From Cryphonectria parasitica EP155 (Eukaryota; Ascomycota; Sordariomycetes; Diaporthales; Cryphonectriaceae), in contig NW_024468910.1 in assembly GCF_011745365.1 (NCBI RefSeq), positions 434,001-498,000 of the forward strand: a stretch of 64,000 nt of DNA. Reading direction: 5' to 3'. The notes under the pieces are model-generated. The model had not been told where the DNA came from, ran no database searches, and saw nothing but the letters and a program-made list of their open reading frames with translations. This document shows positions 12,496-25,157 of the stretch, one piece after another (the stretch's first letter is position 1; the number at the start of each line of letters is the position of its first letter). The position numbers and the translations under genes are program-made.

Positions 12496-12942
12496 TGTAA
12501 TGAGCACTGCAGCAATCCGAAGATTCCTAAGTATACGAAGGGGTTTATACTAACAAGAGCAGTATCAAAGTATCAAGTTCTTGAATACAGAACCGTACAA
12601 GTTCTAATAAGCGATGTAAGTATTCACTGCCTTTAGAGCTACTCAGTATATAAAACTGAATACTTAGATTAACAACTAAAAAGCTATATACTGAATCTAT
12701 CTAATGGTAATGAACGTGTTCTTATATATCCAGCTCTTCAGTTCTGACTATCCTAACTATGTTATGATTCCTCATAGTTATTTCTCCGAATATGTTGACT
12801 ATGTCCATAGCTAACATAGTCGCGCTAGCAACCCTAATCCGGGTTACATAATCCTGATTGGTACCAGCTGTTGGGTCGTGATATCTGGTCCCTTGGTTGG
12901 TGGGGCTTATCCTGTAACCTGCATGTTGGATGGGTCATAACA
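12496..12942 (-). repeat. Element B 5' LTR
   Basis: 447-bp LTR ending at the CTGCA duplication. Two bases inside the element, the minus strand reads TTGACAACT (12493-12485), the candidate self-primer binding site. The variable block holds GACTATG and CATAGTC words at about 12745-12830. Confidence 0.93.
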
Positions 12943-12947
12943 CTGCA

Positions 12948-15900
12948 GAATATACTTCTCAGAAAAAGTATAATACGAATAGTTCTTTATTAGAGAATCA
13001 GAATAAATCCTTTAAGCTGTTGAAGAGCAAGAGCTTTGCTTCAGGAAAGTTCTCAATAAGCAGCATAACAATGCATATATTGGACTGCTAGATAACTGCT
13101 TTAAGCAATGTATGAACAAGAAAATAGAATGATAGCAATGTAGAACAATGCTCTATATAATTCATATTAACGATAAAGTTTGCAACTAGCATTAATAGAA
13201 GAAAGATTAGAAATAATAATAATACAAGCAAAAGCAAGCTTAAAGAAAGAGCAAGCAGCTCTTAGCAATCTCAAAAGGCTAAGATTGCTTGTAAAGAAAC
13301 TGCAGACAATCAGACTGAAATAGTTTCTATATAAAGCTTTCAAAACAGACTATGCTTACATTAAGCTCGATATATATATTTGAGAATACAAGTATAGCGC
13401 ACTATTAAATAGTAATGCTCAGAGAAACTTTATATCTCCATATATCATCAATCAAGCATAACTACAATAGAAATGAAAGAAGCAATCATACATTCTCAGC
13501 ACTATAAAAGAACAATCTGTTACATATAACCAAGAAGTAATCAATAAGGAAACTAATTATCTATTTATTTTAATCCAAGAATATATAACCAAGATTTCCT
13601 TTAATATTACAGATATAATATAGCATAAGCTAATTATAAAACTTTCATAGCTCAAGGAGCACAATCTTCGAATCGATTGAACTACTGGCCAGATCTCATG
13701 AGAACAAGCTATACCCAGAGAGATAGTTGCAATCAATAATGCAGGATGGAAGTTAGTTGCTAAAGAACACTCAGGAAAAGAAGCTTTATACAACTTCATA
13801 TATACTTCTAAGCCAGCAGGGCTAGCAGCTCAAGGAGAAGAATCTAGTAACAGGCGAACCCAAATAGTGCTAGAGCGCTAACAGATTAGCAGAACAACGG
13901 AAGCGAGACCCTCAGCAAGTTGGTTAGCTCTGAAGCAACAAGGAAAAGCTTCAGAATGTGAATTGTAGATTCATACAAAAACCGTGAAACCAGGCCCTCG
14001 AGCAGTCAGTCCAGCCCGGAGCGAACGCTCAAAGCTCTCAAAAACATCACTAAAAACAACAGATGAAAAGAAGCACGCTCAACAGTACCTACTATTCCTC
14101 CAGATAGCAGAAACAGTATATAAACCAGAATCAATACTCGCAAGCATATTACGAAAATACTATAAATTTAAGAAACTATTTCAAGAAGAACTGAATACAA
14201 AACTGCTAGAATACAATTTATATAATTACAAGATCCCACTATAAGAAGGAAAACAGCTCAAATTCTTTCTTATCTACAGATTAGATAAAGTATAACTAGA
14301 GATGCTTAGGGAATATCTCAACAAAAATCTCAAAAAGAAATATATATAATCATTGCAATCATCAGTAGAATATTCCATTCTATTTATATCTAAAAAGAAT
14401 AGCAAGCTTAAGCTATGCATTGATTATAAGCAACTTAATAATATTACAATTAAGAACTGATATTTGTTATTACTTATCAAAGAACTGCAAGATAGATTAC
14501 AAGAAGTATAGTAGTTTATAGCTCTAAATCTAAAAGAAGCTTATAATCTAATTAGAATAAAGAAAGAAGAAGAATGAAAGATTACTTTCAGAATATATTA
14601 TAGATACTACGAATATTTGATTATGCTCTTCAGTTTAACAAATGCTTTAGCTTCATTTTAGGAAATGATTAATTACATTCTATATAAGCATCTGAATCAG
14701 TTTATTATTGCATATCTTAACAACATTCTTATTTATTCTCAAATACTAAAAGAATACAAGGAATATATGGAAACAGTATTGTAAATACTTTAAAATGTAA
14801 AACTTTTTATAAAACCTGCAAAAAGTTACTTTTATATACAAAAAGTTAATTATCTCGAATTCATAATCAAACCAGAATATATCAAGCTACAGAAAGATAA
14901 GATAGAAGCTATTAGAAATTAGCTAGTTCTTAGGAATATTAGAAATATTAGATTTTTTCTTAAATATATTAACTTCTATAAGCAGTTTATTAAGAACTAC
15001 AGCTGAATTGCATATTCTTTTATAAATCTTACTAAAAAGGAGCAGCTTTTCGAATAAACTTCTAAGATATAAGAAGCTTTCAATGGAATTATCAGATATA
15101 TTATCTCAGAGCTAATTCTATATAAAGTAGATTCTTATAAACCTTTTGAAATTGAAACTGATGCATCAGAATATATACTTGGAGAATAACTTAGTTAATA
15201 AGATAATTAAGAGCATTTAAGGATTATAAGCAACTTTTCGAAGAAGTTAAATAGCTCAGAAATCAATTACAGAATTCCTAATCAGAAACTTATAGCAATA
15301 ATAAAAGCTTTCGAGAAATAGCAATACTACTTTATTAGCGCATAATATCCGATTATAATTCATTTAGATTACAAGAATCTAATTATATTCATAATAATCA
15401 AGATTTTAAATAAGTAATAAGTTAGATAAGCAGAATTTCTCTTATAATTCAATTTCAGAATTGTATACTGCAAAAGCTTAGAAAATGAATAAGTAGATAC
15501 TTTTAGCAGAAGATTAGATTATTAAGATATGGATTTCTCAGATATATAGAACATCTTTGCTTAAAACGAGTTGGAAAATCTTGTTAATGCATATAGAGAG
15601 CTAAATGCTGCCTTCAGAATTGAATTCTCGGAAAAGAATTCAGAATTAATAACTCTAAACAAATAAAATAACTATATTAAGAATATATATAGTATATCAG
15701 TATATGAATATCAGAGAATTAAAGCAATCTATGAATATATTAGAAGATATTAGAATTTATTAAGCTTTAGAAAAAGAATTAAGAATATCTTATAATAATG
15801 CAACAGCTATAAGAAGAATAAAGCAGAAAGATATAAGCTTTATAAGCTACTGCATTTCTTATTAATATCTATAACTATTTAGCAATTCATTAGTCTAAAC

Positions 15901-16845
15901 TTTATTATTAAGCTATCTCTCTTATAAGAACTCTTAACTAAAGTATAATATAATAGCATTCTAGTAATAATTTGCAAACTAAGTAAGTATGCTTACTTTC
16001 TCTCTTATAAGAAAAGCAGTATAGCAGAGAAACTTGTATATGCATTTCTCAGAATGATTATTGCTAATTATAGCATATTAGAAGAAGTAATTTCTAATAG
16101 AAATAGAAAGTTTAATTCAAAGTTTTAAACTTTGCTTATAAAATAGCTTAGAATATATTATAGAATATCTATAGCATTTCATCTGCAAATAGATGAATAA
16201 ACAAAAAGAATAAATCAGATTATTAAATAGTATCTTTAATATTATATTAATTAGAAATAGAATAACTAGATTAATCTATTATTTCTTATATAGTTTGCTT
16301 ATAATAGTATAAATACGAATACAATAAAGAAATTATTATTCTTTATACTTTACAAATATAATTCAATAGCTTATTATAAAGCATTGCTAGAAGCAGATGC
16401 AAAAGCTGCAAACAAAAGAATTAAAAGAATTAAGAAAGTTCAGAAAAAACTTCAGTTAGAATTACAATTCATTCAGAAATGAATAATATAATATACAAAC
16501 TCCAAAAGAATTAAGGAACCAATCCTATAGAAAGAAGATAAGATCTACTTATTTCGAAAAAATATTAAAATAACTAGATTCAGTAACAAATTTGATTACA
16601 AGAAGTTAGAACCATTCAAAATCTTGCAGCAGATTTTCCTAATTAATTATGAGTTAGCATTATCTTATGGAATAAGAATATATTCAGTTTTTTATATCTT
16701 ACTGCTGAAATCAGCAGCATAGAAAATATTAATGAATAATATAGCAGAAATAGAAAACAATAAACCAGAGTATGAGATGGAGAAAATCCTTAAGCATAGA
16801 AGCATAGACAGCACGAGGGAATACCTTATCAAATGGAAAGATTAC
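12948..16845 (+). pseudogene. Element A pol and end of spacer (decayed)
   Basis: After element B, element A resumes with the end of the spacer (to about 13200). Then come a relic protease, a CpG-rich linker (13984-14060), RT with KEAYNLIRI near 14530 and LNNILIYSQ near 14716 (14713-14724 encodes YLNN), RNase H near 15180-15520, integrase from about 15945 and a chromodomain starting YEMEKILKHRSID near 16770. Almost every domain has several stops. The chromodomain is cut by a solo LTR after the codons for WKDY. Confidence 0.85.
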
Positions 16846-17303
16846 TGTAATGAGCACTGCAGCAATCCGAAGATTCCTAAGTACACGGAGGGGTTTATGC
16901 TAACAAGAGCGGTGTCAAAGTGTCAAGTCCTTAATACGGAACTGTACAAGTCCTAATAAGTGATGCAAGTGTTCACTGCCTTTGGGGCTACTCAGTATAG
17001 AAGACTGAATACTTAGATTGACAACTGAAGAGCTATGTACTGAATCTATCTAATGGTAATGAACGTGTCCTTATATATCCAGCTCTTTAGTATGGACCGT
17101 AAGAGTTGACGGCGATAGTCGCGGTCCAAGGTTGCATCGACGGGACCGCTCGCGGTCCTCGCGGTCCACCCCTGTCTGGTGGAACCTGTAACCCTAACCC
17201 TTGGTTACGTAATTTGTGTTGTTTGCCCGATGTTGAGTCGTGACACCTGGTCCCTTGTTGGTGGGGCCTGTTCCGTGACCTGTATGTCGGATGGGTCATA
17301 ACA
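16846..17303 (-). mobile_element. Solo LTR with divergent GC-rich U3 block, inserted in the element A chromodomain
   Basis: A 458-bp LTR of the family on the minus strand with the perfect duplication ATTAC (16841-16845 and 17304-17308). The ends match the other LTRs, but the variable block (17093-17180) is made of GGACCGCG/CGCGGTCC words and is strongly GC-rich beside AT-rich surroundings. A telomere-like AACCCTAACCC lies at 17189-17199. Confidence 0.94.
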
Positions 17304-17308
17304 ATTAC

Positions 17309-17400
17309 TCAGCAAGCGAAAATTCGTAGAAATCACAGAAAAACATCAAAAACGCTCAGAAAAAAGTAGCTAAGTATTGGAAAAAGAAAGAAACTAGCAT
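17309..17400 (+). pseudogene. Element A chromodomain tail
   Basis: Completes the chromodomain frame (SASEN) after the ATTAC duplication, then the Lys-rich tail of pol as in element D. Decayed. Confidence 0.6.
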
Positions 17401-18024
17401 CTAGGATAATCGCTTTGCCTCAAACCGAAACTCAGAAGCCTTAGAAATCTTACTCTTCAGAAAACTCAACCAATTCATCACTGAATTCCCTATATTTACA
17501 GAATTCCAATCAAAACTCTTAAAGAAAGAATCTTCAGCAGCTATAGCTAACTCCTTAAATACAGCCTTCTGCACAGCAGTAGCAGCATAATAACGTTTCT
17601 CTTCAGCTTTCTTAGCTTCAATACAATTCAGCTTCTCTACATTATTAATACTGCAGCGAACAGCATGCATTATCTTTTCGAATTACATTCTTTTCTGCTT
17701 GCATAGCTAAAGAACCTTTTCCTCAGCAGCTTGCAACTCATTCTCCAGCTCTTGGTACTGAGTAGCGATCTTATACAGCTCCAAAGAACTGATGCTCTGT
17801 ATATTGCATCGAGAACGATTGAATTGAATGCATTCAGTATAGCAAGAAGAATCGAGAGGAGAAATCTAATAGGAAGAAATGCTCTAACTCTTACAAAACG
17901 AATAGGAAGGCATAGTAAAAGAATTTTGAAGAATAGCAGAAAGAAAACTTTTATATTTCTTAGTTTTTCGAGAATAAGACTTGGAAGTACGAGATTTGTT
18001 GATTCTGTTCAACATCTTAATTAG
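17401..18024 (-). pseudogene. Antisense Zn2Cys6-like/coiled-coil gene of element A, decayed
   Basis: The minus-strand frame runs from LNRINKSR near 18020 to the end FRFEAKRLS at 17401. The cysteine region near 17900-17800 is partly lost through Cys-to-Tyr and Arg/Gln-to-stop changes, but SSCYTECIQ remains. The distal 89 codons (17670-17401) are still open, with the Ala/Glu/Lys-rich helix and the motif FDWNSVNIGNSVMNWLSFLK. It belongs to the intron-less subfamily shared with element B. Confidence 0.6.
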
Positions 18025-18107
18025 AAAGGCAAGATTATATATACAAAAAACTTGCTAGAATACTTATAGAGAATCATTAAGAACAATAACTGATAGGAAG
18101 AAGATGA

Positions 18108-18548
18108 TATTATAATCTATTCAATATGCAGATTACGAAACAGATCATAAGTAGCAAGAATCAGATGTTAAGAATCCAACGTTCTAACAAAGCATCGATT
18201 ATATAACTCGGAATTAGGAATACAACAGAGATAGATTATTGGATTATTAGATAATCCAATGAGCCGGATTATCTGAATCAGTAGTAAGCTAAGATAAACT
18301 ATACTGAAGAGCTGAATATATAAGAACATATTCATTATCATTAGATAGATTCAGTATATAGCTCTTCAGTTATCAATCTAAGTATTCAGTCTTATATACT
18401 GAGTAGCTTCAAAGGCAGTGAATACTTGCATCGCTTATCAGGACTTGTACAGTTCCGTATTTAAGAACTTGATACTTCGATACCGCTCTTGTTAGCATAA
18501 ACCCCTTGTGTACTTTGGAATCTTCGGATTGCTGCAGTGCTCATTACA
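18108..18548 (+). repeat. Element A 3' LTR
   Basis: 441 bp. The start TGTTATGACCC is decayed to TATTATAATCT; the end CTCATTACA is intact and followed by the TGCTG duplication. The purine-rich GGAAGAAGATGA just before it fits the polypurine tract. Confidence 0.92.
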
Positions 18549-18884
18549 TGCTGAATTAATTCTACAAACATTAATACTCCTCTTTCTAAACTATTCATCT
18601 AGTACTTCGATACTATAATAAATATATTATTAATAATGCAAAGCTTCTTAGCTAAATATTCTTTATCGAATAGAGCTGTTTCGCTTTTATTAAATAGCAA
18701 AAGCTTCTACATTATTATTGATAAGGTTTTAAGATTAAATAAAGCGCAATTGCAGAGAGGAACTGGAAAATATTATAAGAATTGAAGCTGCTTTATCTTC
18801 GAGGATTATACTATAATTCTCCTACAAGATAAGAAGCTATAGAAATATAATAGTTTCGAAGCGTATAGCTCTCAATAGCTTATA
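18549..18884 (+). other. AT-rich coding relic interrupted by element A (continues from 2763-2843)
   Basis: This is the sequence that element A entered. One plus-strand frame reads nearly continuously for about 100 codons, with PLSKLFI, YSLSNRAVSLLLNSKSFY and LRLNKAQLQRGTGKYY, broken by a few TAA/TAG codons that fit RIP. It looks like a decayed protein-coding repeat. I do not recognise the family. Confidence 0.4.
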
Positions 18885-19351
18885 TGTTATGACTCATCCA
18901 ACATGCAGGTCACCAGCCAGGACACCCGGAACAACTGTTCGAAAGACAGGGAAGGATTCAACATCTTAAGGACTAAGGCTTACATAAGCAAGGGTTAGGG
19001 TTACAGGATCAGGATGGATCAGTGGCTGATCCATGATAATCCGGATCAGTTGGATCACTCAGATAATTCAAGTGATTCAACAACCAACACTACCAACAGG
19101 ACTGAAGAGCTGAATATATAAAGAATACGTTTATTCCCATTAGATAGATCTCGTATATAGCTTTTCAGTTGTTAATCTAAGTATCAGATTACTCTCTACT
19201 CTGATAGCTCCAAAGGCAGTGAATACTTGCATTGCTTACTGAAACTTGTACGATTCCATATTCAAGAACTTAGCACTTTGATACTGCTCTTGTTAGCATA
19301 AACTCCCTTTGTATACTTTGGAATCTTCGGATTGCTGCAATACTCATTACA
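18885..19351 (+). repeat. Element C 5' LTR
   Basis: 467 bp, TGTTATGACTC to CTCATTACA. The variable block is of the GGATCA/TGATCC class. GGGTTAGGGTT (18992-19002) is telomere-like. The next bases inside the element, TTGATAACT, are the decayed self-primer binding site. Confidence 0.93.
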
Positions 19352-19439
19352 TTTTGATAACTCTTGTTCAAGAACGGTTTAGTATTACTCTCTTGAATAA
19401 TACGGAATATGATAGCTTCTCTAGGAACTTCTTCGTTCT

Positions 19440-21400
19440 CGCACGCCTCTACTCAGGAAGAACTGGTTAATCAGGTGTACTAGCTCATCCAGCGTATCTA
19501 GGATCTGCGCGAACAATAGCAGGCTTAGAGCGCTACTATCGCTAATCAATAAGCTTAGCTAGCTTAACAAGCTTAACAGGCGCAGTTCATCTCTACAGCT
19601 ACTAATGATGCTGGAAAGGCGTATAAGATGAATAAGCTTGCTATATATAATAGCAATCAAAAGATACTGTATAGATTCCTTATCTACTGCAGAGCATATT
19701 TCTTGTATTATGCAACTTAGTTCATTATAGAATCTGAAAAGATTATTCTTGCAGGAACTCGTTTCAAAAAGAATGCTCTCATTTAATATAAGCTTTCTCT
19801 ATACAATTACTTGAAGCATCAGAATAATCCCAATATATATACTCAGAATACTAAGAATATATTCGATTCCTTTGAAAGCTTTGAAAAAGCTTTTAAAGAG
19901 ATCTTTAGTAATTCTAATAAAGAATGCATTACAGCTCAGCAGCTTATAAACCTCAGACAGATCAAGTTAGCTTCTGTTTATATAATCAGATTTAAGCAGC
20001 TCTTAGCAAGATTTCTGTAGAAAGATAAGAATCTCATGAAATACTATTATAAGAAACTCAAGAATAATATTAAGAACGAAATCTTTAAACAGAATTAGCT
20101 AGAGAACTTTGCAATATTCTCTAATCAAGCAATCTATATTAATAACTATCTGTATAAACAATAAATAGAGAAATCTAAGAAAGAAGAAAGCTAAACTTGG
20201 AAGTTTCTAGCTAATATAAGCAAGAAATTCTAATATAAGAATAGCGGATAATAGAGCAGCATAGCTCAGAGCGGCACTATGCATGCTAGTCTTATGGAAC
20301 TCAATGCTACTAATAAGCAATATAGCAAGAGGAACAGCATTACTTGCTATAACTGCAATAAATAAGAATATATTACATGCAACTGCTATCAATTCCGGAA
20401 GAATAAATAGCAATCAGTTCAGAAAGAATACTAGATAAATATCATTTAATAATAGAAATCCAATCAACTAAGCAAAAATACCTCCTTGGAGCAAGTATTG
20501 AATTCTATTGATTACGGAAGTCTTAGCTGAATATTCTGCTACAACAATAACTGCTTAATATATCTCTTAAGTAAGGAAGATTCAGAATAGTTCCTTCAGA
20601 AGCCTTAGCGCTGCAGACAAATAGCAATAGCAGAACGAGAATGCATGCTTAGCATTCTTACGAGTAGCAACTTGAACTGCTTTGATATCGCGGAATAGAG
20701 TATTCAGGCATTGAAAGAAGAACTTAGTAATGATATCCTTTAACATTCTTCATTGCTTATGCTAAGCACTATAATCAGGGATATGAACAAAGGATAGTAT
20801 CTTCTTAGTTATTAGTATAAATACCTAAATAATACCGAAAACACTTCTCAAGCAATAGAAAGATTAAGCTAGAACGAGCGATTCAATAGTTCATCAGAGT
20901 CTTTCATAAATAATAAACCCAAGAAATCTATAGAAAGATTTCCCTTTGGTATTAGATAGAACAAGAAAATAATATAGATTGAATATTTTATCTATGGAAT
21001 AGAACTAGAGAAGCTCTTCATCTGCATTCCCTTGCAAAATATTGAGATATAAGAAGATGAAAACTCTCGGATCAGCTTATTTCACAACTTATACTACGAA
21101 TTAGCATGAATCTCCTGCACCTATTATAGCTGCAGAATGCATTTCTCGGAGAAGATGCAATACGAATAGTTCCTCATTAGAGAATTAGAACAAATCCTTC
21201 AAGCTATTGAAGAACAGAAACTCTGCTTCAGAAAGGTTTTCAATAAGCAATATTATAATGCATATATTAAGCTACTGAATAATTGCTTTATGCAATATAT
21301 AGATAAAAAAATAGAATAATAGCAGTGTAAGATGATATTCTGCATAATTCATATTAATAATAAAGTTTGCAACTAGTATTAATAGAAGAAAGATTAGGAA
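19440..21400 (+). pseudogene. Element C gag and gag-protease spacer (decayed)
   Basis: Gag-like sequence from the Gln-rich leader through the capsid frame, with a readable stretch at 19811-20020 (NTKNIFDSFESFEKAFKEIF). It reaches a CCHC relic near 20340-20400, then the conserved spacer (to about 21400), including KQCM- and HINDKVCN-like remnants. Stops interrupt all parts. Confidence 0.75.
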
Positions 21401-21499
21401 TAATAATGATATAAGCAAAAGCAAGCTAAGAAGCTTGCTCGAGAAGCAGCGAAGCAGGCTCAGAAGAATAAGCAGCTCTTGATAAATTCAAAAGAACAG

Positions 21500-24400
21500 G
21501 ATTGCTTGTAAAGAAACTGCAGATAATCAGATCGGAACAATCCTTATATAAAGCTTTCAAAACAGACTATGCTTACATCAAGTTCAACATATACATTCAA
21601 GAATACAGATACAGCGCACTATTAGATAGTGATGCTCAGAGAAACTTCATATTCTTATATATTATCAATCAGGCATAACTATAATAGAAATAAAAGAGAT
21701 ATTCATATACCCTCAGCACTGTAAAAGAATAATCTGTTGCATACAACCAAGGAGTAATCAATAAGAAGACTAATCATCTACTTATCTTGATTCAGAAACA
21801 TACAATCCAGATTTCTTTTAATATCACGGATACAGCACAGCATAAGCTGATTATAGAACTTTCATAGCTTAAGAAGCACAATTCTTGAATCGATTGAACT
21901 ACTGGCTAGCTCTTATAAGAACAAGCTGTATTCAGAGAGATAGTTGCAATTAGCAGCGCAGGATTGAAGCCAGTTGTTGAAGAACACTTAGGAAAAGAAG
22001 CTTCAAACGACTTCACAGATACTTCCAAACCAGCAGGGCTAACAATTCAAGGAGAAGAACCTAGTAACAGGCGAACCCAAACAGTGCCAGGGCATCAGCA
22101 GGTTAGCAAAACAACGAAAGCGAAGCCCTCAGCAAGTCGGTTTACCCCGGAGTAACAAGAAAAAGCTTCAGAAAGTGAATTGCAAATTCACATAGGAGAA
22201 ACCTCGAAACCAGGCCCTCGAGCGCTCGGTCCGGCCCGGAGCGAACGCTCAAAGCTCTCAAAAACATCACCAAAAACAACGAATGAAAAGAAGCACGCTT
22301 AACGGTACTTACTGTTCCTCCAGATAGCAGAAACAGCACATGAATCAGAACCAACACTCGCAAGCATACCACAAGAATACCACAAGTTCAAGAAACTATT
22401 CCAAGAAGGATTGGATACAGAACTACCAGAATATAGCTCATATAACCACGAGATCTCACTACAAGAAGAAAAATAGCTTAAATTCTTTCTTATCTACAAA
22501 CTAAATGCAGCATAACTAGAAATACTCAGGGAATATCTCAACGAAAATCTCAAGAAAGAATATATACAACCATTGCAATTACCAGCAGAATATCCTATCC
22601 TATTCATACCCAAGAAGAACAGCAAGCTCAGGCTATATATTGATTACAAGCAACTTAACAATATTACAATTAAGAACTAATACCTATTGCTATTTATCAA
22701 GAAACTATAAGATAGATTGCAGAGAGTATAATGATTTATAGTTCTAAATCTAAAAAAAGCTTATAATCTAATTAGAATAAAGAAAGGAAAAGAATGGAAA
22801 ACTGCTTTCAGAATATGCTATAAATACTACGAATATTTGATTATGCTTTTTGATTTAACAAATACTTTAGCTTCATTTCAGAAAATGATTAATTATATTC
22901 TATACAAGTATTTAAATCAGTTTATTATTGCTTATCTCAATAATATTCTTATTTACTCTTGAATACTTGAAGAATATAAGAAATATGTGGAAACAGTGTT
23001 ACAAACGCTCCAGAATGCGAAGCTCCTTGTAAAACCTGCAAAGAGCTACTTTCATATATAAAAGATCAACTATCTCGGATTTACAATCAAGCCAGAATGC
23101 ATCAAGCTACAGAAAGACAAGATAGAAGCTATCAGAAATTAGCCAGTTCTTAGGAATATCAGAAATATCAGATCTTTTCTTGAATATATCAACTTCTACA
23201 AACAGTTCATCAGAAACTACAGCTGAATTGCACATCTCTTTACAAATCTTACCAAGAAAGAGCAGCTCTTTGAATAAATTTCCAAGATATAAGAAGCTTT
23301 TAATAAGATCATTGAATACATTATCTCAGAACCAGTTCTGTATGAAGCAGATCTTTACAAACTCTTTGAAATTGAAACTGATGTATCGGAATATGCATTC
23401 GAAAAACAACTTGATTAATAAGACAATCAAGAGTATCTAAGGATTGTAAGCAACTTCTCAAGGAAGTTAAACAGCTCAGAAATCAACTACAGAATCCCTG
23501 ATTAGAAGCTTATAGCAATAGTGAAAGCTTTTGAAGAATAGCAATACTACTTCATCAGCGCACAGCATTCGATTATAGTTCACTCAGATTACAAAAATCT
23601 GATTATATTCATAATAATCAAAGTCTTGAATAAGCAATAAGTTAGATAAACAGAATTTCTTTTATAATTCAACTTCAGGATTATATACTACAAAAGCTTA
23701 GAAAACAAACAAGCAGATGCTTTTAGCAGACAGCCAAACTATCAAGATACAGATTCCTCAGATATATAGAACATCTTTATTCAAAATAAGTCAGAAAACC
23801 TTATTAATACATATAAAGAACTGAATGCTGCTTTCAGAATTGAATCTTCGGAAAAGAATTCAGAATTAATAACTCCAAAAGAACAAAACAACTATATCAG
23901 AAATGTATACAATGCACTAGCATACAGATATCAGAGAATCAAAGCAATTTACAAATGCATTAAAAAATACTGAAATCTACTAAGCTTTAGGAAAAGAATT
24001 AAGAATATTCTATAATAATACAATAGCTGCAAGAAGAATAAAGCAGAAAGATATAAGCTTTACAAACTACTGCATTCCTTACTAGTACTTATAACTATTT
24101 AGCAATCCATCAATCTAAACTTTATTATCAAGCTACTTTTCTTACAAGAACTCTTAATTAAGATGCAATATAATAGCATTCTAGTAGTAATTTGCAGACT
24201 GAGCAAGTATGCTTACTTTCTCCTATACAAGAAAAGCAGTACAGCAGAAGAACTCGCATATACATTCCTCAGAACGATCATTGCTAACTACAGCATACTA
24301 GAAGAAGTAATTTCTGATAGAAATAGGAAGTTCAACTTGAAGTTTTAAATCTTGCTTATGAAACAACTCGGAATACAATACAGAATATTTACAGCATTTC

Positions 24401-25130
24401 ATTCCCAAACAAACAAACAAACAGAAAGAATAAATCAAGTTATTAAACAATATCTTCAATACTATATCAATCAGAAGCAGAATAACTGAATTGATTTATT
24501 ACTCCTAGCATAATTCGCTTACAATAGCGCAGATATAAGCATAATAAAGAAATTACCATTCTTCATGCTCTATAGATACAATCCAACAGCTTATTACAAG
24601 GCATTGCAAGAAGCAGATGCAGAAGCTGCAAACAAAAGAGTTAGGAAAATCAAGAAGATTCAAGAAGAACTTCAGTTAGAACTACAATTCATTCAAGAAC
24701 AAATAATACGCTATACAAACTTCAAAAGGATTAAGAGATTAATCTTATAAGAGGGAGATAAAGTATATCTACTTCGCAAAAATATCAAAACGATCAGGCT
24801 TAGCAGCAAACTCGATTATAAGAAATTAGGATTATTTAAAATTTTACGAAGAATCTTCCTAGTTAACTACGAACTCGCACTACCTTACGGAATGAGAATA
24901 TATTCAGTTTTCCACATCTTACTGCTGGAATCAGCAGCACAGGAAACACCAGCGGATAATACAGCAGAAGTAGAAAACAATGAATCAGAGTATGAGGTGA
25001 AAAAGATTCTCAAGCATAGAGGCACGGATAGCACGAGGGAATACCTTATCAAATGAAAGAGTTACCCAGCAAGCGAAAATTCATAGGAATCATAGAAAAA
25101 CGTCAAAAACGCTCAGGAGAAGGTAGCTGA
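21500..25130 (+). pseudogene. Element C pol: protease to chromodomain (decayed)
   Basis: Relic protease near 21600-21700 and CpG-rich linker at 22205-22260. RT lies near 22500-23150, where 22933-22944 encodes YLNN in place of YxDD. RNase H is near 23400-23720 and integrase starts at 24163 (MQYNSILVVICRLSKYAYF). The GPY/F-like region is near 24740-24950 and the chromodomain near 24990-25075 (YEVKKILKHRGTD). Many TAA/TAG/TGA codons. Confidence 0.85.
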
Positions 25131-25157
25131 GTATTGAAAGAAGAAAGAAACCAGCGC

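Larger units (their letters stand above)
5545..12942 (-). mobile_element. Element B: complete Ty3/gypsy chromodomain retrotransposon nested in element A
   Basis: 7398 bp on the minus strand, bounded by LTRs at 5545-5991 and 12496-12942 (447 bp each). The perfect target duplication CTGCA lies at 5540-5544 and 12943-12947. The order from right to left is 5' LTR, gag, spacer, protease, RT, RNase H, integrase, chromodomain, antisense gene, polypurine tract, 3' LTR. The coding parts are strongly RIP-decayed but keep several readable stretches of 60-100 codons. Confidence 0.96.
2844..18548 (+). mobile_element. Element A: Ty3/gypsy chromodomain retrotransposon, RIP-decayed, three later insertions
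   Basis: A 5' LTR at 2844-3284 and a 3' LTR at 18108-18548 (both 441 bp) bound the element, and the 5-bp target duplication TGCTG lies at 2839-2843 and 18549-18553. Subtracting the two solo LTRs and element B with their duplications leaves about 7.39 kb, the same length as the other copies. Order of parts on the plus strand: LTR, gag, spacer, protease, RT, RNase H, integrase, chromodomain, antisense gene, LTR. Coding parts are full of TAA/TAG/TGA codons that read as C-to-T or G-to-A changes (CAG to TAG, TGG to TGA). No functional protein can be made. Confidence 0.93.
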
